Shown one piece after another: positions 19,037 to 29,051 of a stretch of DNA of 64,000 nt. Source of the DNA: an uncultured Algibacter sp. (GTDB lineage: Bacteria > Bacteroidota > Bacteroidia > Flavobacteriales > Flavobacteriaceae); NCBI GenBank assembly GCA_937958265.1, contig CALGNX010000016.1, forward strand, positions 33,264 to 97,263, written 5' to 3'. The notes under the pieces were generated by a model. The model did no database searches. It saw nothing but the letters and a program-made list of their open reading frames with translations, and had not been told where the DNA came from. The position numbers and the translations under genes are program-made. Positions within the stretch are counted from its first letter, which is position 1. Each line of letters starts with the position of its first letter.

Positions 19037-21492
19037 TTGGTGTTTTTCAAGGCTTCTTTTTGCAAGCGTTCAATACGTTTACTAAGGCTTTCGTTACTTA
19101 AAGAATTTCTTAAACTATCTACTTTAATAGGGAAACTTAAAGGCGTAAAACTTTTGGAGCGTTTAATTATAATATCACTATTTTCTATTCGAATAAAGGC
19201 CTCGCGCAACCTTACTTCTTCTAATTGCTGATTAAAAACTTCTGAATAAGCTTGTTTTAATAATAAGTTTTGAGGTTCATAATCTTCAAGTACCCTAAAA
19301 ATTAAGCCTGACGAGGATTGTAAGCTTTTATTGTTTTGGCGTTTCCCTGGCATAGATTGTACAACTAAACCAGCGATAACTGCAATATCTCTAAATTTTC
19401 GCGATGCCATTTCCGATGCATTTATACTACCAACAACATCTTCCATTAAATTATTTTTAGAAACCACAGAAGCAACATTATCTTCATTAAGTGGAATAGC
19501 TTGGTCGCTAAGTAGCTCAAATCCATAATCGTTCATGGCTATTGTAAAGGTGAGTGGCGTAATTTTGCTTAGTCTGTAAGCTATAAGTGCTGCCATAACT
19601 TCGTGCACTAAGCGGCCCTCAAAAGGGTACATAAATATATGATAACCTTCCTTAGTTTCTATAAGTTCAATTAAAAATTCATTGGCTTTTGGAATATGCG
19701 AATGTAAACCCTGCCTTGCAATTAAAGGATGTAAAAATTTCAATTCACGCTCACGTATGCTTGGGCTTAGCGCGTCGGCTAATTTTATTCTTAAAAAGTG
19801 ACTTAAATGTGATGTTAATGGTAAACGACCACCATTATAACTTGGTATCATGGCTTTTTTTGCCTTGCTTATTTTTACGTAAACCGTCATATCCTTAATA
19901 TGAAGCATCTCTAAAACACGCCCAGCTAAAACAAAGCTAGCTTTAGGTTTTAAGCGCGAAATAAAATATTCTTCAATCATGCCCACATAACCGCCCGAAA
20001 TAAATTTAACGCGTAACATAGAGCTACTAACAATTACACCAATATTCATACGGTGTAGCATACTTATACGTCTGCTTTTTACACGATAAACGTTTTTTTC
20101 GTCTTTAATAACCTTATGGTATTCTTCATAGGATTTTAGTGTGGTTCCGCCTTGTGTAATAAATAATAATGCCCAGGAAAATTCGTCTTCTGTAAGGTAA
20201 GCGTAAGCGTGTGTTTGTTTTAATAAGGTATAAATTTCTTTTGCTAAAAATCCTTCGCCAACAGCTAATGTAATTAAAAACTGAACCATCACATCAAAAC
20301 ATAGCACTAGTGGTAATCGCGATTCAATTTTATGCTGTTTTACGGCCTCTTTTAAAGCCGAAATTTCAATAAGCTCTAAAGAATGCGTGGGGACAAAATA
20401 TATTTTTGAAGTTTCGTAAGGTGAGTGGCCACTGCGGCCTGCGCGCTGCATAAATCGTGCGATACCTTTAGAGGAACCAATTTGAATTACACAATCTACA
20501 GGCTTAAAATCCACTCCTAAATCTAGAGACGATGTACAAATAACAGCCTTTAATTTACCTTCTGATATACTATCCTCAATCCAATTACGCAACTTAGCAT
20601 CTATAGAGCCATGATGGATGGCAATCTGCCCTGCTAAATCTGGTGCGGCGTCTAATATAATTTGATACCACATTTCACTTTGGTTACGCGTATTTGTAAA
20701 AATTAGCGTGGTAGTGTTTTCATAAATAATTGGTACAATTTTAGAACTCATGGACGCTCCTAAATGTCCAGACCAAGGCAAAACCTCAATAGCGTTTGGT
20801 AATACAGACACAATTTTAATCTTCTTTTTCTCTTTAGCAGTAATCATTATGGTTTTAGTATCTGCGTAGGGGATAAGTACTGTTTTAGCTTCTTCCAGAT
20901 TCCCGATAGTGGCTGTAATACCCCAAATTTTTAAATTGGGAGAAAGGGTTTTAAGTCGGGATATTAAAAGCTCTGTTAAAATGCCGCGTTTATTTCCTAA
21001 AAGTTCGTGCCATTCATCAATAGCTATGCAATTTATGTTTTTAAACCAACGCGAATTATTTTTCTGCGAAAACAAGAGGTGTATAGTTTCTGGCGTTGTT
21101 AATAAAACATCTGGCATGAGTCGCTCTTGCTGGCGCCTTGTTTTTGTTGGCGTATCCCCATTTCTTACAGCAACTGTCCAATCTAAACCAATCGATTCTA
21201 TAGCAGCATTCATGGCTTTGGCCAAATCTTTTGCTAGGGAGCGTAAGGGGCTTACCCAAAGTAGTTTTAATCCTTTTTTATAGTTTTCAGGATGGTTTAA
21301 ATAATCTATAATTACGCCAAGAAAAACAGAATATGTTTTACCAAAACCAGTAGGGGCTACTACGATACCACTGTAATTATTACCAATACTTTGCCATGTT
21401 TTTAATTGAAACGTAAAGGGTTTGTGTCCCTTATCAATAAAGTGTTTTTCTACAATTTTAAAGCCTTCGCTTTCTAAAAATTTCGAACTCAT
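19033..21492 (-). CDS. Ligase-associated DEXH-box helicase (Lhr-like)
   Basis: 819 aa; VVAPTGFGKTYS, IDEWHELLGNKRG, GSSKGIARFMQRAGRSGHSP. Confidence 0.93.
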   Translation of the reverse strand: MSSKFLESEGFKIVEKHFIDKGHKPFTFQLKTWQSIGNNYSGIVVAPTGFGKTYSVFLGVIIDYLNHPENYKKGLKLLWVSPLRSLAKDLAKAMNAAIESIGLDWTVAVRNGDTPTKTRRQQERLMPDVLLTTPETIHLLFSQKNNSRWFKNINCIAIDEWHELLGNKRGILTELLISRLKTLSPNLKIWGITATIGNLEEAKTVLIPYADTKTIMITAKEKKKIKIVSVLPNAIEVLPWSGHLGASMSSKIVPIIYENTTTLIFTNTRNQSEMWYQIILDAAPDLAGQIAIHHGSIDAKLRNWIEDSISEGKLKAVICTSSLDLGVDFKPVDCVIQIGSSKGIARFMQRAGRSGHSPYETSKIYFVPTHSLELIEISALKEAVKQHKIESRLPLVLCFDVMVQFLITLAVGEGFLAKEIYTLLKQTHAYAYLTEDEFSWALLFITQGGTTLKSYEEYHKVIKDEKNVYRVKSRRISMLHRMNIGVIVSSSMLRVKFISGGYVGMIEEYFISRLKPKASFVLAGRVLEMLHIKDMTVYVKISKAKKAMIPSYNGGRLPLTSHLSHFLRIKLADALSPSIRERELKFLHPLIARQGLHSHIPKANEFLIELIETKEGYHIFMYPFEGRLVHEVMAALIAYRLSKITPLTFTIAMNDYGFELLSDQAIPLNEDNVASVVSKNNLMEDVVGSINASEMASRKFRDIAVIAGLVVQSMPGKRQNNKSLQSSSGLIFRVLEDYEPQNLLLKQAYSEVFNQQLEEVRLREAFIRIENSDIIIKRSKSFTPLSFPIKVDSLRNSLSNESLSKRIERLQKEALKNTK

Positions 21493-23084
21493 TGTACTTC
21501 AATTAAGGCTTTAACAGTTGCTATGGTATCTATATCTGCAATGGTTTTATCGCGGCGCCAACGCTTAATTCTAGGAAATCTTAGCGCCACGCCAGATTTA
21601 TGTCGCTTGCTTAGTGCAATACCTTCAAAAGCAATTTCAAAAATAAGCTCTGGTTTTACGGTTCTTACGGGGCCAAATTTCTCAATGGCATTTTGGTTTA
21701 CAAATTTGGATACTTCAGTAATTTCTTTATCCGTTAGCCCGCTGTATGCCTTTGCTACGGTTACTAATGTATCGTCACTTTTTACAGCAAAGGTATAATC
21801 TGTATATTTGGAACTTCGCCTACCGCTTCCTTTTTGTGCATAAATCATAACTACATCAATAGTTAGTGGGTCTACTTTCCATTTCCACCATTCGCCTTTT
21901 TTTCTGCCTACATGAAAAGTGGATGTTTTTTTCTTCAGCATTAAACCTTCGCTGTTTAGTTTTCTAGCAGCATTTCTAATAGTGTCTAATTCATCCCAAG
22001 TTTTAAATTTAATAATTTCAGAAATTTTAAATAAGTCATTATCCTTGGAGAGGTTTACTAAGTTTTCTAATAACAGGCGCCGTTCAGATAATGGTTTTTC
22101 ACGCACATCGTCGCCATTCCATTCTAAAATATCGTAGGTATAAAAGCCTACGGGAATATCTTCTAAAAGCTTTTTGGATATGTTTTTTCGGTTAAGCCGT
22201 TTCTGCAAATCATTAAAAATCAAGACACTATTATTTTTCAGCGCTAAAATTTCGCCATCAATAACAAAATCATCTTTAAAATTTTTAAAAAGGGCTTTAA
22301 TTTCAGGAAATTGAGACGTAACAAGTTCTTCACCTCTAGACCAAATATAAATTTCGTTATTCCTTTTAATTACTTGGCCACGAATGCCGTCCCATTTGTA
22401 TTCCACCTGCCAATTTTCAGGGTCTCCAATGGCGTTTAAATCTTTATCCAAAGCATACGCCAAACAAAAGGGGTAAGGCTTGGAGTTGTCGTAATTAATA
22501 TGTTTTCCATCTAATAAATCGTTAAAAGAAATGGTGTTTATATCCCAATTACCAATAATGCTGTGCATAAGCTGGTTAGCATCAATACCCGATAGTTTGG
22601 AAAGGGCGTTAACCAATGTTTTTTTTGAGACTCCAATTCTAAAGCTACCACCAATAAGTTTGTTAAAAATAAGCCGCTCTTGCATGTGTAAACCCGACCA
22701 TGCATTTAGTACGTAATCTTTTTTGTCAGCCTCAGATTTTGGTTTTAATTTAATAATTTCTGCCATCCATTCATGCAAAGGTTTATTAATCTCATGCGTT
22801 GGGTCTGGTAGTAAAAGTGCCATGGTTTCGCCTAAATCGCCAACGGCACTGTACGACTCTAAAAACAGCCATTCTGGGAGTTTAATTATTTCTGTACACC
22901 ATAAGCGCATTAAGGTCGATTTTACAGGCCTTGGTGGTCGCTTACCTGTAAAAATAGCGATTAGCCACAGCTTATCTTTTTCTTGGGCATGGGTAAAATA
23001 ATTTACCAATGCGTTTATTTTAGCATTGGTTTTATTCGTTATTTCTATGGCGTTAATAAGGTTTACAAAATCTTTCATATCCAA
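21489..23084 (-). CDS. ATP-dependent DNA ligase
   Basis: 531 aa; adenylation motif EYKWDGIRGQ, FVIDGEILA, SEGLMLKKK, EWWKWKVDPLTID. Confidence 0.95.
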   Translation of the reverse strand: MDMKDFVNLINAIEITNKTNAKINALVNYFTHAQEKDKLWLIAIFTGKRPPRPVKSTLMRLWCTEIIKLPEWLFLESYSAVGDLGETMALLLPDPTHEINKPLHEWMAEIIKLKPKSEADKKDYVLNAWSGLHMQERLIFNKLIGGSFRIGVSKKTLVNALSKLSGIDANQLMHSIIGNWDINTISFNDLLDGKHINYDNSKPYPFCLAYALDKDLNAIGDPENWQVEYKWDGIRGQVIKRNNEIYIWSRGEELVTSQFPEIKALFKNFKDDFVIDGEILALKNNSVLIFNDLQKRLNRKNISKKLLEDIPVGFYTYDILEWNGDDVREKPLSERRLLLENLVNLSKDNDLFKISEIIKFKTWDELDTIRNAARKLNSEGLMLKKKTSTFHVGRKKGEWWKWKVDPLTIDVVMIYAQKGSGRRSSKYTDYTFAVKSDDTLVTVAKAYSGLTDKEITEVSKFVNQNAIEKFGPVRTVKPELIFEIAFEGIALSKRHKSGVALRFPRIKRWRRDKTIADIDTIATVKALIEVQ

Positions 23085-24086
23085 TTAAGTTTCAGAAGTA
23101 TTTAATTCATCATCGCCATATTCTGTTTTTACTTCCGCGGAAGCGATACCAATTTCATTTAAATATTTGGAAAATGTGGCTTGCGAGCCATGCGTAACAT
23201 AAACCTTTTCTGCTTCAGATGCTCTTACGGCGCTTAACAAACCGTTCCAATCGGCATGGTCGCTTACAGGAAAACCAGCATCCACATTTTTCCAGCGCCT
23301 ATTACCCCTAATTTGCATCCAGCCAGAACATATTGCCGTTGCTGCATTTGGTATGCGTTTTAATAATCGCGAACCTAATAAGCCTGGTGGTAGAATTATA
23401 ATTTTATTTTGCACCTCGTTTTTATTAAAATCCGGCTCTAATAAAGTCGTTTCGGGTAACTCTATATCTACACTTTTAATGGCATTATTAGTGTTATGTA
23501 TAGCCTTGTGTACAAACATTTGGTCTGTATTATCAAGCAATTTCATAATGCGCTGTGCTTTACCTAGCGAGTAGCCTAAAAACACACTGGTACGGTTATT
23601 TGCTTTGTTATCAATAACCCAATCTACCATCTGTTTTTGTAAAACAGCCTCAGGTAACCAATTATAAATGGGAAGTCCGAAAGTACTTTCTGTAATAAAC
23701 TCATGGCATTTTACAGACTCAAAGGGAATGGTTAAAAAGTCTGAACTTGTTTTATAATCGCCCGTAAAAACCACCACAAAACCCTTGTGTTCTAACCGTA
23801 TTTGCGACGACCCAATAATATGCCCAGCCGGATGAAAACTAACCTTTACACCGTTAACAGTTAAAGTCTCATTATAAGCTAAACTCTGTATGTTAATGTC
23901 TTGCCCGATACGGTGCTGAATAATGGGTTTGGAGTGGTTGTGACATAAATAATGCGACATGCCACTACGAGAATGATCGGCGTGTGCATGCGAAATTACA
24001 GCATAATCCACAGGAAACCAGGGGTCCAAATAGAATTTTCCAGGAATGCAGTAAATGCCTTTTTTAGTGAATTTTACTAACTTCAT
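23085..24086 (-). CDS. Ligase-associated MBL-fold DNA exonuclease
   Basis: 333 aa; AVISHAHADHSRSGM, FHPAGHIIGSSQIRLEHKGFVVVFTGDYK, DHADWNGLL. Confidence 0.88.
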   Translation of the reverse strand: MKLVKFTKKGIYCIPGKFYLDPWFPVDYAVISHAHADHSRSGMSHYLCHNHSKPIIQHRIGQDINIQSLAYNETLTVNGVKVSFHPAGHIIGSSQIRLEHKGFVVVFTGDYKTSSDFLTIPFESVKCHEFITESTFGLPIYNWLPEAVLQKQMVDWVIDNKANNRTSVFLGYSLGKAQRIMKLLDNTDQMFVHKAIHNTNNAIKSVDIELPETTLLEPDFNKNEVQNKIIILPPGLLGSRLLKRIPNAATAICSGWMQIRGNRRWKNVDAGFPVSDHADWNGLLSAVRASEAEKVYVTHGSQATFSKYLNEIGIASAEVKTEYGDDELNTSET

Positions 24087-24198
24087 GTAAGTCGCTATTG
24101 TGTTACTTTTGGTGTAGTACCAAAGTTAACCCACACAAATTTAATTTTAGCGCTTTATTCCTAGAAATTATAACGCTTTTACTTCATTTTATAATCAA

Positions 24199-25206
24199 TT
24201 ATCCACCAATTGTAATCATGCTTCTGTTGTTGGAATGTAGTTTTGGTTCCTGCAATTTCTTTAAAGTATCCATACCACCACGTACTTTAAATTTAGCTTC
24301 AACTGCTTTTTTAATTACAGGTTCAATTGGTTTTCCGGCTCTAAGCGCACTTAATAAATCGGATTCTCCTGAAGAAAACAAACAGTTTTTTAGCTGCCCA
24401 TTTGCTGTTAACCGCAGCCTATTACAAGAATCGCAAAACGGATTAGTAACCGAACTTATTATAGCAAAACTTCCTTTATAACCCGTGATTTTATAATTTT
24501 TAGAAGTGTCGTTTGGGGCGTCTTGTATGCGTTCTATGTTATCTTCCGCGAAAGCATTATGCACATAAGTCATCACTTCTGCATAAGACACTAACTTGCT
24601 CATATCCCATTTATTCCCATCAAAAGGCATAAATTCTATAAAACGAACAACAATAGGCAAGTCCTTTGTAAAATTAATAAAATCGATAATTTCATTCGCA
24701 TTAAAACCCTTCATTAAAACCGCATTTACTTTAACAGTAAAACCTTCTTTAACAAGTAATAAAATGTTTTTATAAACCTTTTCAAATTCATGCCTGCGCG
24801 TAATGTGTTTAAATTTTTCGGCATCCAAAGAATCCAAACTAACATTAATTTTATTAACACCATGCGCTTTTAAAACCGGGATAAATTTATCAATAATCAC
24901 AGCGTTGGAGGTAATGGACAGTTCCACAGGAAGCGTTGCTAATTTCTCTAAAATAACAGGAATATCCTTTCTAATAAGCGGTTCGCCACCAGTTAATCTA
25001 ATTTTTGTAACGCCATGATTCACAAATGTTTTAGCAATTTCAAAAATTTCCTCGTAAGTCATTAAATGGCTTTTAGGCGATAATTTCACGCCTTCCTCAG
25101 GCATGCAATACGTACACCTTAAATTGCAACGCTCAATTAACGAAATACGTAAATAAGTATGATCTCTGCCGTGAGAATCTTGTAGTATTTTTGAATTTTC
25201 TATCAT
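24199..25206 (-). CDS. moaA: GTP 3',8-cyclase MoaA (radical SAM)
   Basis: 335 aa; YLRISLIERCNLRCTYCMPEEGV, RLTGGEPLIRKD, CDSCNRLRLTANGQLKNCLFS. Confidence 0.97.
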   Translation of the reverse strand: MIENSKILQDSHGRDHTYLRISLIERCNLRCTYCMPEEGVKLSPKSHLMTYEEIFEIAKTFVNHGVTKIRLTGGEPLIRKDIPVILEKLATLPVELSITSNAVIIDKFIPVLKAHGVNKINVSLDSLDAEKFKHITRRHEFEKVYKNILLLVKEGFTVKVNAVLMKGFNANEIIDFINFTKDLPIVVRFIEFMPFDGNKWDMSKLVSYAEVMTYVHNAFAEDNIERIQDAPNDTSKNYKITGYKGSFAIISSVTNPFCDSCNRLRLTANGQLKNCLFSSGESDLLSALRAGKPIEPVIKKAVEAKFKVRGGMDTLKKLQEPKLHSNNRSMITIGG

Positions 25207-25219
25207 TTTAATTTTATTA

Positions 25220-25312
25220 TTTGGGCGTTACCACAAGGGTCGGGCTATTCGTTGCAAGTCCTCGCACCTCCAAAAGTCGGGCTGTGGGCTTTCCACTACT
25301 ATCCCTAACGCG
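25220..25312. repeat. Dispersed palindrome-bounded repeat, copy A
   Basis: TTGGGCGTTACCACAAGGGTCGGGCTATTCGTTGCAAGTCCTCGCACCTCCAAAAGTCGGGCTGTGGGCTTTCCACTACTATCCCTAACGC; matches copies C, D and E. Confidence 0.85.
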
Positions 25313-25359
25313 CTTATCTGCCAAAGCCATAGCCTGTTTAAAGTTTTAGCTTTTTTGCT

Positions 25360-25396
25360 AAGACCTTGGGGAGTTTAAAAACCCGTGAGGTCTTTT
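25360..25396. repeat. Imperfect palindrome / terminator-like hairpin between moaCB and moaA
   Basis: AAGACCTtggGGAGTTTAAAAACCCGTGAGGTCTTTTTTTT; arms AAGACCT/AGGTCTT. It resembles GACCTCAC...GTGAGGTC palindromes I recall from flavobacterial genomes. Confidence 0.5.
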
Positions 25397-25463
25397 TTTT
25401 ATTTATTTTAAAGTTCTCCAAAGTTTTAAGTATTGCTTATAATAAACCCATATTTAATTAAAA

Positions 25464-26411
25464 CTACGATTTTGGTAATTCAGCATCATATTTTTCATCC
25501 TCAGGATGTGGCGCTCCTTTTAAAATTCTAAAAACATGTAAAACCGATGGAAAAATAGCATCCATAGATTCTTGCGCGCCTTTAGTTGAACCAGGTAAAG
25601 CCAAAACTAAAGTACTTCCAATAGTGCCTGCAATACTTCTAGAAAGCATAGCAAAAGGCATCCGTTCTTGGCCGTAATTTCTAATGGTTTCTTCAATACC
25701 AGGAATGCGTCTTTCCAATAAAGGAATAAGAGCTTCTGGCGTAACATCGCGACCCGAAAGTCCTGTGCCTCCTGTATATATAACCAAATCAATTCCTTGG
25801 TTTTTGTACATTTTTACTTTTTGCTGTATGTTTTCTATTTCATCTGGAATAATTACATATTCAGATATTTTAACATCACAGCTTTCAAGTTTGGCAATAA
25901 TGGCTTTTCCTGCTTTATCTGCCTTATGGCCGGCCGAAATACTATCTGAACAAACCACCACAGCAGCTCTTAAATCTTTCCTGAATTTATCTCTAAAATC
26001 AGATTTCCCCCCTTTTTTTTCTAGTAATTTAATAGCGTGTATTTCTATGCCTTTATCAATAGGCTTTAGCATATCGTACATGTTTAAAGCCACTACGCTT
26101 GCGCCATGCATGGCTTCCACCTCAACACCTGTTTTGTAAATGGTTTTTACTGTAAATAAAACGGTAATTTCTAAGCCATTAATTTTATATTCAATACCAG
26201 TAAATTCAATAGGTAAGGGGTGGCAATCTGGTAAAATATCTGGCGTACGTTTTACACCTAATAACCCCGCAGCTTTGCTCATAGCAAATACATTGCCTTT
26301 TGGTACCGTATCGTTTTTAATAGCAATAATAGTTTCTGGCTTGCTAACTTTTACTATGGCTTGGGCTACAGCAGTTCTTAGTGTGGTTACTTTATTTGTT
26401 ATATCGACCAT
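25464..26411 (-). CDS. moaCB: Bifunctional cyclic pyranopterin monophosphate synthase / MoaB (MoaC-MoaB fusion)
   Basis: 315 aa; MoaC part (LPDCHPLPIEFTG...GVEVEAMHGASVVALNMYDMLK), MoaB/MogA part (IYTGGTGLSGRDVTPEALIPLLERRIPGIEE). Confidence 0.94.
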   Translation of the reverse strand: MVDITNKVTTLRTAVAQAIVKVSKPETIIAIKNDTVPKGNVFAMSKAAGLLGVKRTPDILPDCHPLPIEFTGIEYKINGLEITVLFTVKTIYKTGVEVEAMHGASVVALNMYDMLKPIDKGIEIHAIKLLEKKGGKSDFRDKFRKDLRAAVVVCSDSISAGHKADKAGKAIIAKLESCDVKISEYVIIPDEIENIQQKVKMYKNQGIDLVIYTGGTGLSGRDVTPEALIPLLERRIPGIEETIRNYGQERMPFAMLSRSIAGTIGSTLVLALPGSTKGAQESMDAIFPSVLHVFRILKGAPHPEDEKYDAELPKS

Positions 26412-26659
26412 AGAGGTGTGTATTCGTTGAAATGTCTATTTGTTTAACTTATTAGAAATTTTTTCAATTTCAGTTCATTTTTTTTCTGGTAATCTGATTC
26501 ATTAATGAAATTTAATTATTTAGCTATTATGATTTGATTTAAAACTTCGATTAAAGAACTAAAAGCTATTGTTGTAAATCGTGCTTTGTCTTTATTTATT
26601 TCTCTTGAAGTACCTTCAGTTAAATTTGAAGCAATTAAACAAATCAACAATTAAACATT

Positions 26660-27103
26660 TTACGAGTTTATTTTCCATTGGTGGCTCTCATCTTCAAAAA
26701 TTTCCTTTCCAAATACGGGGGTTTCTGCTTTTATAGCTTCAACTATAAATTCTAGAGCTTCAAAAACTACTTTGCGCCTTGGTGAAGAAACAAAAACGAA
26801 TAAACATATTTCTCCAGCCTTTACAGTACCTAAACTATGATAAATATGCATACAGGTTAAATCGAATTTTTCGAAAGCAGATTCTCTAATTTCATGGAAT
26901 TTTTTGTTTGCCATATCTTCATAAGCCGTGTATTCAATAGCGGATACTGTTTTGCCATCAATAACATCAGCACGTACTTGGCCTAAAAAAATATTATGTG
27001 CACCAATGCTTGTTTTTGTTTGGTGTTTAAAAATGGAATTTCCTATAAAATCTGATGATATAGCACCTTGTTGAAATACGTTTTTTGGTTTTTTACTTTG
27101 CAT
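26660..27103 (-). CDS. moaE: Molybdopterin synthase catalytic subunit
   Basis: 147 aa; AHNIFLGQVRADVIDGKTVSAIEYTAYEDMA, HIYHSLGTVKAGEICLFVFVSSPRR. Confidence 0.95.
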   Translation of the reverse strand: MQSKKPKNVFQQGAISSDFIGNSIFKHQTKTSIGAHNIFLGQVRADVIDGKTVSAIEYTAYEDMANKKFHEIRESAFEKFDLTCMHIYHSLGTVKAGEICLFVFVSSPRRKVVFEALEFIVEAIKAETPVFGKEIFEDESHQWKINS

Positions 27104-28223
27104 TGGATATCATTTTATTACGTTCTTTTATAAAATTAATAATTTCTGTAGCGCCTTGCGGTATGTTAAAACAGTTAGTAATATTTAAGTTATGCAAAAC
27201 GCTAACAGCATGTTTACTGCGCATACCAGATTTACAAAAAAGCGCTTTCTTTTTAAGTAAATCAATTTTGTGTAAGTTGGTTTCCAAAGTACTTAATGGT
27301 AGGTATGTAATATCTAAATCGGTTACTTTGGGGAGCTCATGAGCTTCTCTAACATCAATAAATTGGATATTTTCTTGCGCTATAGCGTCTTGTATATTTA
27401 GGTTTGCAACCTGAATTTCGCAACCGGTTTCTATTTGCGTATTTTTAAAGTTATGTTGTGTTTTTAAAACTGCTGAAACAGCAAGTGCATTGCGTTTAAT
27501 TTTTAAAATAGATGTCTCGCAAGTTAATGCGTTATAGCATAGTAGTTTGCCTGAAAGTACATTTCCAATTTCTAAAATAAGTTTTAAAACCTCGTTAGCC
27601 TGCATACTTCCAACAATGCCAGGGAGTACCCCTAAAACACCTATTTCAGAACAATTAGGGGCCGTACCTTTTTCTGGAGGATTAGGGAATAAACAGCGGT
27701 AGCTCGGGCCATTATTATAATTAAAAACAGAAATTTGACCCTCAAACTTATAAATAGCACCAAAAACTAAAGGTTTGTTTGTAATAAGGCAAGCATCGTT
27801 TACTAAATAGCGCGTATTAAAATTATCAGAACCATCAACAATAATGTCATAACTATTAAAAAGCTCTAAAGCGTTTAAATGTGTTAATTTTTCAGGATAG
27901 GTATTTATAGTAATTGCATCGTTTAAATTTTGGAGATGTGCTTTGGCAGCAATAGCTTTATTTAACCCTAACGAGGAGGTACCATATAATACTTGCCTTT
28001 GTAAATTGGATAATTCCACAACATCAAAGTCTATTATACCAATTGTACCAACACCCGCAGCGGTTAAATACTGTAAAATAGGGCAACCTAAACCACCGGC
28101 GCCAATAACTAATACTTTAGCATTAGAAATTTTATCTTGTCCTATTTGTCCAATTTCAGATAAGACGATGTGTCTGCTGTATCTACTCATTTTGTTGGTT
28201 AAATATTGTTTTTTTTTAATCAT
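27093..28223 (-). CDS. moeB: MoeB/ThiF/HesA-type adenylyltransferase with C-terminal rhodanese domain
   Basis: 376 aa; RYSRHIVLSEIGQIGQDKISNAKVLVIGAGGLGCPILQYL; rhodanese IQFIDVREAHELPKV...ALFCKSGMRSKHA. Confidence 0.92.
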   Translation of the reverse strand: MIKKKQYLTNKMSRYSRHIVLSEIGQIGQDKISNAKVLVIGAGGLGCPILQYLTAAGVGTIGIIDFDVVELSNLQRQVLYGTSSLGLNKAIAAKAHLQNLNDAITINTYPEKLTHLNALELFNSYDIIVDGSDNFNTRYLVNDACLITNKPLVFGAIYKFEGQISVFNYNNGPSYRCLFPNPPEKGTAPNCSEIGVLGVLPGIVGSMQANEVLKLILEIGNVLSGKLLCYNALTCETSILKIKRNALAVSAVLKTQHNFKNTQIETGCEIQVANLNIQDAIAQENIQFIDVREAHELPKVTDLDITYLPLSTLETNLHKIDLLKKKALFCKSGMRSKHAVSVLHNLNITNCFNIPQGATEIINFIKERNKMISNAK

Positions 28224-28247
28224 TTAGTTTATACAAATTGCAATATG

Positions 28248-28481
28248 CTAGCCACCAGAAAAAGGAGGTAGTAAAGCAATTTCTGCGCCAGTAACTTTTG
28301 TAGTATTGCTTATTAGTTCTTGATTTTGAGCTACTTTAAAAGATGTATTTTTTAATTCGCTATAAGTGCTAAAGAGGCTATTTAATAAATCGGATACAAA
28401 TATCCCTGAGAACTCTAAAGATTCTTCTTCCTTTTGCGTAACCTCTGCTATTTGTCCAAAATATTTAATGTTTATACGCAT
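28248..28481 (-). CDS. moaD: Molybdopterin synthase sulfur carrier subunit
   Basis: 77 aa ubiquitin-like; ends GAEIALLPPFSGG (C-terminal GG). Confidence 0.92.
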   Translation of the reverse strand: MRINIKYFGQIAEVTQKEEESLEFSGIFVSDLLNSLFSTYSELKNTSFKVAQNQELISNTTKVTGAEIALLPPFSGG

Positions 28482-29049
28482 AATTAATGGCTTTTAATTC
28501 GTCTTGGGTGTTTACGTTTAAAGTGCAATACGCCTCTTTTTTATTTAATACTATGTTTTTGTGAGTACAGCCTTTAATTGCTTTACGCAAGCGTTTTTCG
28601 TTTTGCTTTAAAAACACTTTAAAAACAGTTCCAACTTCTTTTTTGTATAAAGCTATTAACGGCATGCTTTTACCTTCACTTTCAATTTGAATAATTTGGG
28701 TATTGCCATCAATAGCAGCTACTAATTTTTTAAGAATTTCAGAATTTACTAAAGGAATATCACAACTTAAAATTAAATTGAAATTTGTAATAGATGCTTC
28801 TAAGCCAGCATAAATCCCTGCTACCGGTCCGGCGTTTTTTATAACATCTTGCACACGTTTATAACCAAAAGCATCATAATCTGGATTATCAGAAACAATA
28901 ATAATTTCAGAAACCAAAGGCTTTAAGGCGTCTATACTAGATTGAATAAAGGCTTTGCCGTTTAGCATTAACAGCCCCTTATCCGTTCCCATTCGGGAGC
29001 TTTTGCCACCTGCTAAAATAATACCTGTAATGTGCTTATTATTTTTCAT
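28465..29049 (-). CDS. mobA: Molybdenum cofactor guanylyltransferase
   Basis: ITGIILAGGKSSRMGTDKGLLMLNGKAFI, GPVAGIYAGLEAS; start placed at MKNNKHI (29049) rather than track start 29076. Confidence 0.92.
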   Translation of the reverse strand: MKNNKHITGIILAGGKSSRMGTDKGLLMLNGKAFIQSSIDALKPLVSEIIIVSDNPDYDAFGYKRVQDVIKNAGPVAGIYAGLEASITNFNLILSCDIPLVNSEILKKLVAAIDGNTQIIQIESEGKSMPLIALYKKEVGTVFKVFLKQNEKRLRKAIKGCTHKNIVLNKKEAYCTLNVNTQDELKAINYAYKH

Positions 29050-29051
29050 AA

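Noticed and set aside
20909-21283. 124-aa plus-strand ORF opposite the Lhr-like helicase gene (also 25684-26139 opposite moaCB)
   Set aside because: Shadow frames of strongly supported genes; composition typical of reverse-complement translation.
25207-25463. Moco-sensing riboswitch upstream of moaA
   Set aside because: No Moco-motif-like conserved helices recognised; the leader is accounted for by repeat copy A and the GACCTC palindrome.
25464-26411. MoaC-MoaB fusion as a novel architecture
   Set aside because: This bifunctional fusion is a known annotation class; reported only as a feature.
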